From an uncultured Synechococcus sp. (GTDB taxonomy: Bacteria; Cyanobacteriota; Cyanobacteriia; Phormidesmidales; Phormidesmidaceae), in assembly GCA_937911865.1 (NCBI GenBank), contig CALDSK010000183.1:1-36821 (forward strand): 36,821 bases of DNA, given 5' to 3'. Position numbers and translations under genes: made by a program. Under the pieces are notes generated by a model. The model saw only the letters and a list, made by a program, of their open reading frames with translations, was not told the DNA's origin and made no database searches. Positions 6,982-16,226 of the stretch are shown here, piece after piece (position 1 is the first letter of the stretch; every line of letters begins with the position of its first letter).

Positions 6982-9861
6982 TTACTTCGCTTCCATCCAG
7001 TTATTACCGGCCTGTGCTTCTACTTTCAACGGGACGGCTAGCTCTACAGCTGATTCCATCGTTTTCTCAATCTTAGGCTGAAGTTCTTCCCATTCATCAG
7101 GCGGCACTTCAAAGATCAGTTCGTCGTGCACCTGCAACAGCATGTTGGCTTGATAATCTTTCAGCACTTCATGCAAACGAATCATGGCAACCTTAATAAT
7201 ATCGGCACTAGAGCCCTGAATCGGCGCATTTGCGGCAGCTCTCAGAGAGCCGGCATCGTAGCCATTCGTTCGCAGGCTGCTGAGGTCTATTTTGCTAGGA
7301 TCAGATCCCTTAAGCGCCTGCAAACTACGCGTACTGAAATTGAAATAACGGCGGCGGCCTGCGATGGTTTTGACGTATCCGTGGGCGATCGCCTCTCGCT
7401 GCATCTGCTGCAAATAACCAAACACATTGGGATAGCGCGAGTTAAATCGATCAATAAAGCCTTTCGCCTCTAACCGATGTACGCCCATTTCTCTCGCAAA
7501 GCGAGCGGCACCCATGCCGTAAATCACACCAAAGTTCACAACCTTAGCAATTCGCCGTTCATCAGCGGAAATCTCTTCTTTCTCTTTGTCAAATAGCAAC
7601 GAAGCCGTCAGCCGATGCACGTCGTCATTTTCCCGGTAGGCCTTGATCAAAATCGGCTCTTCGCTCAAGTGTGCCAAAATCCGTAGCTCCACCTGAGAAT
7701 AGTCAGCGGCGACTAGCTGCCAGCCTTCCTTCGGTAAAAAGGCCTGACGAATCTGACGACTAAAGGCGGTCCTGGTCGGAATATTTTGAAGATTAGGATT
7801 AGAAGAAGACAGTCGCCCTGTGGTTGTTACCGCCTGGTTAAAATCGGTATGCACTCGGCCTGTACTGGGCCGAATCAACGCAGGGAGCGCATCGACGTAA
7901 GTTGACTTTAGCTTCGACAGCGTGCGATATTCCACCACGCTATCGACCACCGGATGATCGCCTTGCAGCTTTTCTAATGTTGCGGCGTCAGTTGAATAGC
8001 CTGTTTTGGTTTTACGAGATTTCCGCTTATCTAGCCCTAGCGTTTCAAAAAACAGTGCGCTCAGTTGCTTAGGAGATCCCAAGTTAAATTCTTCGCCTGC
8101 CGCTTCGTAAGCCGTAGATTCAATTTTTGCCAGGTCACCTTCTAGCTGCTTAGAAAACTCATTCAAATAGTCCCTATCAATGCGAATGCCGGTCGCTTCC
8201 ATATTCGCGAGTACCGCCTCTACCGGTAGCTCCACATCCCGATACAGCGCTTCCATTTCAGAAACTTTGGCCAGCTCTGAGCGTAGTAAAGGCACCAAGC
8301 GATAGGTGGTGTGCACATCACTGCCGCAGTACTGAGCAACTTTGGCGATCGCAACATCCCCAATCGTCTTCCCCTTCGGCACCAAAACCGTATAGCTCAC
8401 GGTCGCCAACTCCAAATAGCGCAGCGATAAATCAGCCAAATTATGGCTATTCTCTGGATTTAGTACGTAGCTCGCCAACATCGGATCGAACACAACGCCC
8501 GCTAAGGTCACACCAGCGCGCCGCAAAACCAGCCGGTCATACTTCGCGTTCTGAAACGCCTTTGGATACTGCTGAGCTTCTAAAACTGGCTTCAAAGCCT
8601 GAAGCACGGCCTCCACGCTCAACTGCGTGCCTTCTACATGACCCACCGGAATATACGCCAGCTCGCTTGCGCCTTCACCCCAGCAGCAGCCAATTCCCAC
8701 CAAATCGGCCTCTAACGGATCAATTGAGGTTGTCTCCGTATCCCAGGCCACTGGCTGTGAGACATCTGTCTGCTGCTTAAGCGTCTTCACCAACGTCTCT
8801 AGCTGCTTAGCTGTAGTGACCACCATCGGCTGAATGTCCACCTCACCGAGGCCCATGCTATCTACCGCGTCCGTCTCTTCCGCCGTAAAAAATGCCAGGT
8901 CTTCGTCTTCAAAATTCTCAGGAACCGGTACCGCCTTGGGCCTTGGCTTGTAGTCTGATTCACCACCAAAAGAGGCTTGCAGCTTACTGAGCCGATTGAC
9001 AAAGTGTTGTAGCTCCAGCCGTCTGAGCGCTGGAATAACGTCTTCAGGGTTAAAGCCTTCTAATTTGCAAGTTTCCAGATCGGTTTCTAGCGGCACATCC
9101 GTTTTAATCGTCGCCAAAAACTTCGACTGGTCAGCAGCTTCTTTGCCAGTTTCTAAGCGCTTCTTCATCGCGCCTTTTAGCTCATCAATTGAGGCGTAAA
9201 TTGTTTCTAGGTCACCATAGGTTTCTAGCAGCTTCACGGCTGTCTTTTTGCCAATACCCTTTACGCCTGGAATATTGTCGGAGGTGTCGCCACAGAGCGC
9301 CTTGTAGTCAATGACTTGGCAGGGCAAAATTGAAAGCTTTTCATGGACTTCCGCGTTGCCGTACTCTTTAGTCGTACTGGTTTTGCTACCAAAGGCAGTA
9401 CTCAGATACATCACCTTAATATCTTCTTCAGGATCGATTAGCTGAAAAAGATCCTGGTCACCGCTCAAAATTTTGACCTGAAAGCCATTCGCCTTGGCTC
9501 GCACTGCCAACGTCCCAATCATGTCGTCAGCCTCGTATCCAGACAGGCAAAAAATCGGAAGCTGAAACGCCCCTAGTAATTCCTTCAGATTTTCGACGTC
9601 TTCGGTAAATTCTTCTGGCGTCTCGGCTCGTCCGGCCTTATAAGTATCAGTCAAATCGTGCCGGAAGGTCGGTTCGGCCAGGTCAAACGTTACCGCCGCA
9701 TAGTCCGGCTTTTGTGCCTCTAGCGTGTCCATCAGCGACTTTAAAAAGCCAAAGCATACGCTGGTAGGAATCCCTGTAGAGGTTCGTAGCCCGCCGTCCC
9801 GGCTGCGGGCAAATGCGTAATAAGAACGGAAGGCCAACGAGTGACCATCTACAAGCATCAT
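6982..9861 (-). CDS. polA: DNA polymerase I
   Basis: Family A polymerase for Okazaki fragment processing and excision repair. From the ATG at 9861 it is 959 residues, with all three domains: 5'-3' exonuclease (begins MMLVDGHSLAFRSYYAF, with DQDLFQL and GDTSDNIPGVKGIGKKTA), 3'-5' exonuclease (WDTETTS, Asp374/Glu376 intact, so proofreading looks active) and polymerase. Polymerase motif A is DYSQVELR (Asp720), motif B RRIAKVVNFGVIYGMG, and motif C QVHDELIFEVP (Asp913). The frame extends upstream to a GTG at 9945, but that codon lies in the T run of a terminator hairpin (9952-9979) and adds residues unlike the family, so the ATG is preferred. A TTG at about codon -7 is also possible. It stands alone with no operon partner. 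Confidence 0.96.
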   Translation of the reverse strand: MMLVDGHSLAFRSYYAFARSRDGGLRTSTGIPTSVCFGFLKSLMDTLEAQKPDYAAVTFDLAEPTFRHDLTDTYKAGRAETPEEFTEDVENLKELLGAFQLPIFCLSGYEADDMIGTLAVRAKANGFQVKILSGDQDLFQLIDPEEDIKVMYLSTAFGSKTSTTKEYGNAEVHEKLSILPCQVIDYKALCGDTSDNIPGVKGIGKKTAVKLLETYGDLETIYASIDELKGAMKKRLETGKEAADQSKFLATIKTDVPLETDLETCKLEGFNPEDVIPALRRLELQHFVNRLSKLQASFGGESDYKPRPKAVPVPENFEDEDLAFFTAEETDAVDSMGLGEVDIQPMVVTTAKQLETLVKTLKQQTDVSQPVAWDTETTSIDPLEADLVGIGCCWGEGASELAYIPVGHVEGTQLSVEAVLQALKPVLEAQQYPKAFQNAKYDRLVLRRAGVTLAGVVFDPMLASYVLNPENSHNLADLSLRYLELATVSYTVLVPKGKTIGDVAIAKVAQYCGSDVHTTYRLVPLLRSELAKVSEMEALYRDVELPVEAVLANMEATGIRIDRDYLNEFSKQLEGDLAKIESTAYEAAGEEFNLGSPKQLSALFFETLGLDKRKSRKTKTGYSTDAATLEKLQGDHPVVDSVVEYRTLSKLKSTYVDALPALIRPSTGRVHTDFNQAVTTTGRLSSSNPNLQNIPTRTAFSRQIRQAFLPKEGWQLVAADYSQVELRILAHLSEEPILIKAYRENDDVHRLTASLLFDKEKEEISADERRIAKVVNFGVIYGMGAARFAREMGVHRLEAKGFIDRFNSRYPNVFGYLQQMQREAIAHGYVKTIAGRRRYFNFSTRSLQALKGSDPSKIDLSSLRTNGYDAGSLRAAANAPIQGSSADIIKVAMIRLHEVLKDYQANMLLQVHDELIFEVPPDEWEELQPKIEKTMESAVELAVPLKVEAQAGNNWMEAK

Positions 9862-9930
9862 CAGGGGCTTATCAGCAGAAGAACTCAAAGCAGCAGCAGG
9901 GCGAACGACCCATTTATTATCAACTGAATA

Positions 9931-9979
9931 TCCATAAAAAAGCACTTAAAAAAAGTGCCTGGAATAATCCAGGCACTTT
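9931..9979 (-). terminator. Intrinsic terminator/attenuator upstream of polA
   Basis: AAAGTGCCTGG (9952-9962) and CCAGGCACTTT (9969-9979) are perfect 11-bp complements with a 6-nt loop. On the minus strand the hairpin is followed by a T-rich tract (to about 9931). It sits 70-90 nt upstream of the polA ATG, with no annotated minus-strand gene above it. It must terminate either a small RNA from 9980-10200 or the polA leader itself. Confidence 0.7.
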
Positions 9980-10180
9980 GGGTTCGATTTCTAATTTCTA
10001 GCTACGCTGAGTCTTTCAACATAGAGGAAGCTCGACTGCTACGTACTCCTATACGGCAGCGAAAACAAGAATGCTATATCCGCGGAAGGCGCTAATGCAG
10101 CTGACTTGTAACCAGACCACAAACCGAAACAGGTCTACCGTCTGGACTTCTGAGCAACAGTGTATCAACAATTACTGTTT
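9980..10180 (-). ncRNA. Possible small RNA or polA leader RNA
   Basis: This is speculative. The minus strand between a weak promoter-like stretch (TTGTTA with a GATACACT-like -10, around 10160-10195) and the terminator at 9952-9979 has no ORF. It has local stems: CCAGAC/GTCTGG (about 10114-10145) and an imperfect CTGC-CGTA/TACG-GCAG hairpin (about 10036-10059). The total of about 200 nt is in the range of 6S-like or other regulatory RNAs. I do not recognise a known family. Confidence 0.25.
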
Positions 10181-10287
10181 TTGGTAACAAATCTTTACTC
10201 TAGCCGTTTTTCATGATGAGATAGCCGAGTTTTGAAAGGCTGCGGCAATTTTCATCGACCTAACGAGGGCTGTTTACGTGGCTTGGA

Positions 10288-10364
10288 GATGCCCAAAAGA
10301 TGCCCAAGCTGAGGCTGGATTCAGCAGATAAGGGGGCATCATCTGCCTTGGGTTGAGCTTGGCT
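10288..10364 (+). promoter_or_regulatory. Structured region upstream of rnz
   Basis: GATGCCCAA occurs twice (10288 and 10299). The second copy pairs with GGGCATC (10334-10340), enclosing a small GCTGA/TCAGC hairpin. The same strand (CCAAGCT, 10304-10310) can instead pair with AGCTTGG (10357-10363), so two mutually exclusive folds are possible. It lies 90-160 nt upstream of the RNase Z start. I do not recognise it as a known RNA class. Confidence 0.35.
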
Positions 10365-10449
10365 TGTGCTGTAGCTGATAGGCCAAGTTTGAGTCGAGTT
10401 TTAGAGATGTCTGCCAATATAGATAAGGCGTATACCGAATATTGAAGCT

Positions 10450-11418
10450 TTGCAGATTACTTTTCTAGGAACCAGTTCTGGTGTACCCACGCGATCACGC
10501 AACGTATCGAGCGTAGCTCTAAGGCTTCCTCAGAGAGCTGAAGTTTGGCTGTTTGACTGCGGTGAAGGCACCCAGCATCAGTTTTTGAGAAGCGACTTCA
10601 AATCAAGTCAGATTCGTCGCATTTTCGTTACCCACATGCACGGCGATCACATTTTTGGACTGCCGGGGCTGCTAGCGAGCTGTGGGATGGCGGGCACTGG
10701 TCAACAGCAAATCGATATCTACGGACCCACAGAACTGGGCAAGTATCTAGAGGCCTGTCGCCGCTATTCTAAAACGCAATCGTCTTACCCGATTAAGGTG
10801 CACGTTACCGAACCTGGCATCGTCTATGAAGACAGCGACTACACGGTCATCTGTCAGCGGTTAAAACACCGTATTCCCGCCCATGGCTATCGCATTGTAG
10901 AAAAAGACCGCACTGGTCATTTTGATGTGAAGAAAGCGGCGAATCTTGGCATTCCGCCAGGACCGATATACGGTCAGCTGAAGCAGGGAAAAGTCGTTAC
11001 CTTAGCCGACGGGCGCAAGGTCAATGGTGCCGATCTATGTGGCCCGACAATTGTTGGCCGCAAGCTAGCCTACTGTACCGATACCGTCTTTTGCGAAAGC
11101 GCTATTGAACTCGCGGAAAATGCGGACGTACTGATTCACGAAGCCACTTTCTCACATCAGGATGCTGGACTGGCCTATCAGCGGATGCACTCCACGTCTA
11201 CGATGGCCGCCCAGGTAGCCTTGGAAGCCCAGGCAAAGCAGCTGATTATGACGCACTTTAGCCCGCGCTATGCACCCGGGAACGACATAGAGCTCAGTGA
11301 TTTACTTACAGAAGCGCAGGCAATTTTTCCCAAGACGCTGATGGCTAAAGACTTTTTCACGTACGACATCAAGCGCGGCAGTGACCAGGCCAGTAAGCCG
11401 GTTAAAGTAAGCGCCTAG
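10450..11418 (+). CDS. rnz: Ribonuclease Z
   Basis: A 322-residue metallo-beta-lactamase endonuclease that cuts the 3' trailer of tRNA precursors lacking encoded CCA. The N-terminus [20 protein letters not shown] is the family's canonical start. The zinc motif is [11 protein letters not shown], followed by later ligands in CDTVFC, HEATFSH and MTHFSPRY, so the metal site is complete. The length matches the short bacterial RNase Z (about 310-320). Translation starts at a TTG (10450-10452): the frame is closed by a stop at 10420 and contains no ATG or GTG before the conserved motif, so the non-ATG start is well supported. The gene is monocistronic with a 450-nt upstream region. Confidence 0.95.
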   Translation: MQITFLGTSSGVPTRSRNVSSVALRLPQRAEVWLFDCGEGTQHQFLRSDFKSSQIRRIFVTHMHGDHIFGLPGLLASCGMAGTGQQQIDIYGPTELGKYLEACRRYSKTQSSYPIKVHVTEPGIVYEDSDYTVICQRLKHRIPAHGYRIVEKDRTGHFDVKKAANLGIPPGPIYGQLKQGKVVTLADGRKVNGADLCGPTIVGRKLAYCTDTVFCESAIELAENADVLIHEATFSHQDAGLAYQRMHSTSTMAAQVALEAQAKQLIMTHFSPRYAPGNDIELSDLLTEAQAIFPKTLMAKDFFTYDIKRGSDQASKPVKVSA

Positions 11419-11462
11419 TCGATACAAAGTCCGCTTCCTTAAAAAAGCAAACGCTTCAGCCG

Positions 11463-11888
11463 CTACTCAGCGATAGAATCAGACTTAAGCTTTTCGCTCA
11501 TCACGAAGAGATGCGCCTGACTGTTGATGGGTAGCCGCGGCTGAGGCAGCTCGTCATTGGGCCAGGTAGGTAAATCGTTGCACGGACATAGGACATTATC
11601 TAGCGGGACCTCGGGGGTTGGCACTAGCATGTCGCACCGGGCACAGTTCACAACATCCCAAGCGGAAGAGAGCAATTCATCAACCGTTTGGTCGGTCCCC
11701 TCTAGATGACAAGCCCGGCCAGAAGCAGCCAAAATTTCCCGCCAGCATTGCTCGAACTCGGCGCTGAAGCGATCGCCCTGAATGACGGTCTTTGGTTTGA
11801 AAACGGTTTTACCATCATCAGTGACGACTTGTTTTCCTAGCTGGAACCAATAGGCCAAATAATTTTTGACTTGTGTCTTTGTGGCCAT
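11463..11888 (-). CDS. Conserved-looking small protein with paired cysteines
   Basis: A 141-residue protein I cannot assign to a function. It begins MATKTQVKNYLAYWFQLGKQ and has two close cysteine pairs in its second half (NCARCDML and LCPCND, about 83-108), which might form a small zinc- or metal-binding knuckle. The rest is acidic with several Trp and Pro. It has no signal peptide or membrane segment, so it is probably cytosolic. It is convergent with rnz (45 nt apart) and has an ATG start. Codon use resembles the neighbours. Confidence 0.7.
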   Translation of the reverse strand: MATKTQVKNYLAYWFQLGKQVVTDDGKTVFKPKTVIQGDRFSAEFEQCWREILAASGRACHLEGTDQTVDELLSSAWDVVNCARCDMLVPTPEVPLDNVLCPCNDLPTWPNDELPQPRLPINSQAHLFVMSEKLKSDSIAE

Positions 11889-12101
11889 GAGTTAAGCACT
11901 GATTACTTCGGTAGGGCTCGATCCTAACGTCTACGCTCTCAAAAAAGCATTTTCGATTGGAATAATTAAGGATCTCTGTAGTTTCGCGAGAACTACGGCT
12001 AAATTATGGTCTAAAGCCATTAATCCAACGGGCCTATAGCCTTAAAACGACGAGAGTTAGACAGGTTTGTTAAAGAAAATAGGTTAAACAGGAAAGGTAG
12101 G

Positions 12102-12686
12102 TTAAATAGGTCTAGAAATCTCAGCCGATGAGCTAGTAATACCGCGCACTCTCTGGCCCAACGTTGAGAGATTCACGGCATAGCCGCTGGTAACTAAATA
12201 GACGTCGTCAGCCAGTTCACCCATCAGCCGACTGAGATGGCCGAGGCGATCGCGAAACCGCCGTCCGAGTTCATAAGGCGGCACCACACCCCACCCCGTT
12301 TCTTCAGCCACCATAATGACAGTAGCCGTTGTTTTGGCTAAAGCCTGTAATAGCTGCTGCTGCGAGTGTGCCCACTGCTCGTCATCCTGTTCAATCAGGT
12401 TAGCGAGCCAGGTTCCTAGTGAATCAATTAAGTAGCAGTCAGTAGCGGCGGCGTTAGTAAGCAGGTGGGCTAGCTCAACCGGAATTTCTTTGAGCTGCCA
12501 GCTAGCAGGACGCCTTTGCTGGTGCTTTCGAATGCGATCGCACCACTCAGCATCTGTCGCCATCGCCCTTGCCGTTGCCACATATATCACCTGTTGATCA
12601 GCCCGAGCCGCCATCTGAACGGCGAGCTGCTCTGCCCACTCGCTTTTACCTGAGCGGCTTGGCCCCGTGATTAAGATAATCGCCAT
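12102..12686 (-). CDS. cobU: Adenosylcobinamide kinase / adenosylcobinamide-phosphate guanylyltransferase
   Basis: A bifunctional CobU/CobP enzyme of cobalamin (or pseudocobalamin) nucleotide-loop assembly: it phosphorylates adenosylcobinamide, then transfers GMP to make AdoCbi-GDP. The 194-residue length fits the family. The Walker A loop is GPSRSGKS (8-15). The guanylylated histidine is expected to be His55 in RKHQQRRP, and VAEETGWGVVP is the family's conserved EVGxGVVP-like block. It is divergent from the PSRP-3 gene, with 89 nt between them for both promoters. No other cobalamin gene is in the window. Confidence 0.93.
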   Translation of the reverse strand: MAIILITGPSRSGKSEWAEQLAVQMAARADQQVIYVATARAMATDAEWCDRIRKHQQRRPASWQLKEIPVELAHLLTNAAATDCYLIDSLGTWLANLIEQDDEQWAHSQQQLLQALAKTTATVIMVAEETGWGVVPPYELGRRFRDRLGHLSRLMGELADDVYLVTSGYAVNLSTLGQRVRGITSSSAEISRPI

Positions 12687-12763
12687 AACATTTCTGAGGT
12701 GTGCTAACGTAGAAGACTGTAGGTTCAGCCCTTTGTGTAATCAATATATAGAGGGATCGCAAT

Positions 12764-12768
12764 GGAGG
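12764..12768 (+). promoter_or_regulatory. Shine-Dalgarno deciding the TTG start of PSRP-3
   Basis: GGAGG at 12764-12768 lies 7 nt before the TTG at 12776. A nearby ATG at 12762 is in another frame, so this site supports the unusual TTG initiation codon. Confidence 0.65.
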
Positions 12769-12775
12769 TTTTCGC

Positions 12776-13114
12776 TTGGAGTCTGTAGAGAACGCGGCTA
12801 CTACGCCTGAATCGGATGCCCGATTCATATTAAAAGTACTTTGGTTAGATAAAGACGTCGCCCTGGCAGTTGATCAGGTAGTGGGCAAAGGCACTAGTCC
12901 CCTAACGTCTTATTTCTTTTGGCCCCGCAACGATGCATGGGAGCAACTGAAAGCCGAGATTGAATCCAAATCTTGGATCACTGATGAAGAGAGCGTTGAG
13001 CTTCTCAATAAAGCTACCGAAATCATCAACTATTGGCAGGAAGAAGGTAAGACTAAGCCAATGAGCGAAGCTCAAAGCAAGTTCCCAGAAGTTGCTTTTA
13101 CCGGTAGTTCATAA
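12776..13114 (+). CDS. Ribosomal protein PSRP-3 (Ycf65)
   Basis: A 112-residue PSRP-3/Ycf65 protein, a component of the 30S subunit specific to cyanobacteria and plastids. The core motif [18 protein letters not shown] is followed by [15 protein letters not shown] and [13 protein letters not shown], all highly characteristic. The length is normal. The start is TTG with a good Shine-Dalgarno 7 nt upstream. It is transcribed divergently from cobU and closed by a strong terminator at 13203-13240, so it is probably monocistronic. Confidence 0.95.
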   Translation: MESVENAATTPESDARFILKVLWLDKDVALAVDQVVGKGTSPLTSYFFWPRNDAWEQLKAEIESKSWITDEESVELLNKATEIINYWQEEGKTKPMSEAQSKFPEVAFTGSS

Positions 13115-13202
13115 GTTAAGCCTGTCTAGAAGCAGCCAGCGACTAGCCGCCTCAAGGTATACCTGAAAGTGGCTACCCATAAAGTATTTAAAAGCCCGCT
13201 TT

Positions 13203-13240
13203 AAAAGCCCGTTAGTTTCAACACGACTAACGGGCTTTTT
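13203..13240 (+). terminator. Intrinsic terminator of the PSRP-3 gene
   Basis: AAAAGCCCGTTAGT (13203-13216) and ACTAACGGGCTTTT (13226-13239) form a 14-bp stem with a 9-nt loop and a T run. A partial extra copy of the 5' arm (TTTAAAAGCCCG) sits just upstream at about 13188. Confidence 0.9.
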
Positions 13241-13520
13241 ATGCTGTCAACATTCTGTACTTTCAACGTCTTAAGCCCCAAAAACAAACGCTCACTCTAC
13301 TCAGAAATAAATTTTCCGCTTTTACACACACAAGCTTCCAAAAGCTCGCTTTATCTTTATCATAATCAGACTTTGGTTAGATAGAGTTACTTACCTACTG
13401 GGAAAATTGATGGTAACGAAACACAAGACTCTGTACTGATGGGCGAAAGTTTTTGACTAGCCGTTACCAGCCGTTATCAGGAGTTAAAAATATCACCATC
13501 GGGTCATCAGGATAGCTAAC
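13241..13520. other. Intergenic region before the GAF kinase
   Basis: About 280 AT-rich bases with no ORF, repeat or strong hairpin. The promoter of the kinase at 13521 should lie here, but I cannot point to a convincing one. Confidence 0.4.
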
Positions 13521-15881
13521 GTGGCAAGTATCAACTTCAAGAAGCTAGTTCTGCGTAAAGAGCATCATTTGATTCAGACTATCGTCGATGCTATCGATCC
13601 GATAGTGGGTATTTATGATGTTTCAGGGAAACTGCTACTGGGTCCGACAGAAATAGACCCTACAGAAGACAATCAGTGCCGATACGATATCGTTGTAGAT
13701 GAGCGGCTATTAGGGTGGGTTCAAGGCAAGACAAGTTCGCGGGCGATCGCAGATTTTCTCAGCAATCTAGCGACCAAAGAGCTAGAACAGCGCTCCCTCG
13801 CGAAAGAACTGTTGGGCAAGTACAAAGAGATTTCGCTGCTTTTTAATCTATCTGAAAAAATCTTAGGTAGCTTGAGCGTACGAGAAGCGACCGAGGTAGC
13901 CTTAAAAGAAGCACAGGCACTTCTGAGTGCGCATTCAGGGGTTTTGTACCTATGGGAAGATGAGGTGCTGGAGATTGTCAGCAGCTTCAGCCTAGAGAGT
14001 CCTACGGTCGCAATCTCAGCTCAGAAAAACGTTAAGGAAAGTGTTTCGGGAAACGGCCCGCAAAATAACCCGCAAAACAGTCAGCAAAATAACCACAGAG
14101 CAGAGAACAAAGTACCTGGGCCGAACAAAATACTTGAGCCGGTAGATAGCTGGATTAATCAAGATATTATCAACACCGTTGTTAGAACCGGACGAGGTGA
14201 AATCGTCAACGATTCTTCCACACGTGCTTGTATCGGCGATAATCAGTCGGAGCCGGATGCTCTGATTTGCGTGCCGCTTAAGAACAAGACATCTACGATA
14301 GGCGCGATCGCACTTAGCCGCTCCACCCATTATCCCTACACCGCAGAAGACCTCAAGCTCATTACCACCCTGGCTGGTCAGACAGCTGGCGTTATCGACG
14401 CCCTGCTACATGAAGAAAAGCTCAAAGAAAGTCGCCAAAACGACCTCATGCTGCGGCTCTCTAGCCAAATTCACGAATCGCTAGAACTTCACAAAATACT
14501 AGAAACGACGGTCAGCGAAATCTACACAACGCTTCATCTCGACCGCTGTATATTTCTCTGGTGTGACACGGATACGGCCAACCGCCAAGTTGAGCAAGCG
14601 GCATCGACCACAACACAATTTGTACCCCCTTCAAATGAGGTAATTGAGATTGTGGCAGAACGCAAACGCTCTGATCTTCCCTCAATTCAGGGTCGCTGTG
14701 CCTCTGAATCAGTAAAACAACTGGCGCGTCGCTTTTATTATCAGCAAACCTTACGAATCAACAGCGTAGAACAGCTCAGCGATCACATAACGCGGCATTT
14801 TTTGCGCAGCCAAAATTTCGCGGCATTTTTGGCCATGCCCATCCGCACTCGTGCAGGCCGAATCGGCGCGATCTGCTGCGGCGTTAGCCAATCGAGCAAA
14901 ACCTGGAGCGATAATGAAGTGGCTCTATTACAAGCGGTTACCACCCAGCTAGCGATTGCCCTAGACCAAGCCGAGCTATACGACCAAAGCCGAAGAGCCG
15001 CGCAGATCGCTCAAGACAAGGCCCAGCAGCTAGAAGCCACCGTCTGCGAGCTCAAGCAAGCTCAGCTACAGCTAGTGCAAAGCGAAAAAATGTCCAGTAT
15101 TGGACAGATGGTGGCAGGCATTGCTCACGAGATCAACAATCCGGTCTCCTTCATCTATGGCAATCTAAACCATCTGCAAGATTACACTGAAGACCTCATT
15201 GAGCTCCTCAAGCAGTATCAACAAGAACACACCTCACCCAGCCCAGCCCTACAAGCTGACATTGAGACGGTAGATCTCCCTTTTTTATTAGAAGACCTGC
15301 CAAAAACGCTCCACAGTATGACCGTTGGCACCAATCGCATTCGCGAAATTGTTCTTTCGCTTCGCAACTTTTCCAGACTTGACCAAGCCGACTTCAAAGC
15401 CGTTGATATTCACGAGGGGATTGACAGCACCTTACTCATTCTGCAGCACAAACTAAAGGGCACTGATAATACATTGCCGGTCAAAATCATCAAAGCCTAT
15501 CAAGAAATTCCGCTGGTAGATTGCTATCCTAGCCAGCTAAACCAGGTCTTTATGAATATTTTAGTGAACGGAATTGACGCACTAGAAGATAGCCAAATAA
15601 GCGCTCCCACAATCACCCTTAGTACCCAAAAAATTAGCGAGAATCGGTTAAAAATTTCTATCGCAGATAATGGCCCTGGTATTCCAGCAAACGTTCAAGA
15701 GAAAATCTTTGATCCCTTTTTTACAACGAAAGAAGTAGGCAGAGGAACAGGATTAGGGCTCTCTATCAGCTATCAGATCATTACTGAGCGTCACGGCGGT
15801 AGCCTGATATGCCATTCAGAGCTCGGTCAAGGTACCCAATTTTCGATTGAGCTTCCTATCTGTCAAACAGACACGCGGTGA
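13521..15881 (+). CDS. Cytosolic sensor histidine kinase with two GAF domains
   Basis: A 786-residue kinase without membrane segments. Residues 1-90 form a short sensor-like region I cannot name. GAF 1 spans about 105-300 and contains an Asn/Gln-rich insert (about 172-205). GAF 2 spans about 315-490. A coiled-coil linker follows (about 495-525). The phosphoacceptor block is GQMVAGIAHEINNP (His536), typical of a large cyanobacterial kinase group. The ATPase domain is complete, with an N-box around NQVFMNILVNGIDAL, a G1 box ADNGPGIP, then FDPFFTTKEVGRGTGLGL. Neither GAF shows a clear bilin-binding Cys-His context. There is no receiver domain, so it must signal to a separate regulator, perhaps the one at 19251. 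The start is GTG. Confidence 0.92.
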   Translation: MASINFKKLVLRKEHHLIQTIVDAIDPIVGIYDVSGKLLLGPTEIDPTEDNQCRYDIVVDERLLGWVQGKTSSRAIADFLSNLATKELEQRSLAKELLGKYKEISLLFNLSEKILGSLSVREATEVALKEAQALLSAHSGVLYLWEDEVLEIVSSFSLESPTVAISAQKNVKESVSGNGPQNNPQNSQQNNHRAENKVPGPNKILEPVDSWINQDIINTVVRTGRGEIVNDSSTRACIGDNQSEPDALICVPLKNKTSTIGAIALSRSTHYPYTAEDLKLITTLAGQTAGVIDALLHEEKLKESRQNDLMLRLSSQIHESLELHKILETTVSEIYTTLHLDRCIFLWCDTDTANRQVEQAASTTTQFVPPSNEVIEIVAERKRSDLPSIQGRCASESVKQLARRFYYQQTLRINSVEQLSDHITRHFLRSQNFAAFLAMPIRTRAGRIGAICCGVSQSSKTWSDNEVALLQAVTTQLAIALDQAELYDQSRRAAQIAQDKAQQLEATVCELKQAQLQLVQSEKMSSIGQMVAGIAHEINNPVSFIYGNLNHLQDYTEDLIELLKQYQQEHTSPSPALQADIETVDLPFLLEDLPKTLHSMTVGTNRIREIVLSLRNFSRLDQADFKAVDIHEGIDSTLLILQHKLKGTDNTLPVKIIKAYQEIPLVDCYPSQLNQVFMNILVNGIDALEDSQISAPTITLSTQKISENRLKISIADNGPGIPANVQEKIFDPFFTTKEVGRGTGLGLSISYQIITERHGGSLICHSELGQGTQFSIELPICQTDTR

Positions 15882-16226
15882 AATTACTGCTTTTGTCGCC
15901 TTTATGTGGGTCAGCGATGGGATATGAGCTGTAGATCAAGAGCAATAGTCCAAGCGCAATAGTTCAAGAGCAATAGATCAAGCGCAAGAATAAACCTTCA
16001 GCAGCTAACCTGGGAACTCTATTCAACAGAAATAGATATTACTTCAAAAGTGATCAAATCAAAAGTGGGAGATTGTCTCATAATCCATGACCCAACAGAC
16101 TCTTTAATCGAGCGCTGCTCGTACAATACCGGCCGAAAAGACGCTCGACATCAATCGATTGCTGTAGATCGACCGCTGTAGCGCCCTGTCCCATCTTATA
16201 TTTTCATATCGCAACAGCAGCCTACT
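15882..16226. other. Intergenic region between the two kinases
   Basis: 345 bases without an ORF. It contains the four-copy 14-bp tandem repeat at 15935-15990 and, near 16160, a short imperfect repeat of GCTGTAGATCGA/CGCTGTAGCG. The hybrid kinase promoter is presumably here; no clear consensus pair is visible. Confidence 0.5.
15935..15990. repeat. 14-bp tandem repeat, four copies
   Basis: The unit is approximately WYCAAGMGCAATAG. The copies run 15935-15948, 15949-15962, 15963-15976 and 15977-15990 (the last is degenerate). Copies alternate between AAGAGC and AAGCGC, suggesting a 28-bp unit duplicated once after an earlier 14-bp duplication. Confidence 0.85.

Noticed and set aside
9979..10005. 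GGTTCGATTTC resembling a tRNA T-loop
   Set aside because: No acceptor, D or anticodon arm can be built around it, and the preceding hairpin is a terminator.
12838..13386. 14-nt direct match ACTTTGGTTAGATA at about 12837 and 13371
   Set aside because: A single 14-nt match is expected a few times by chance in 36 kb, and one copy lies inside the conserved PSRP-3 coding sequence.
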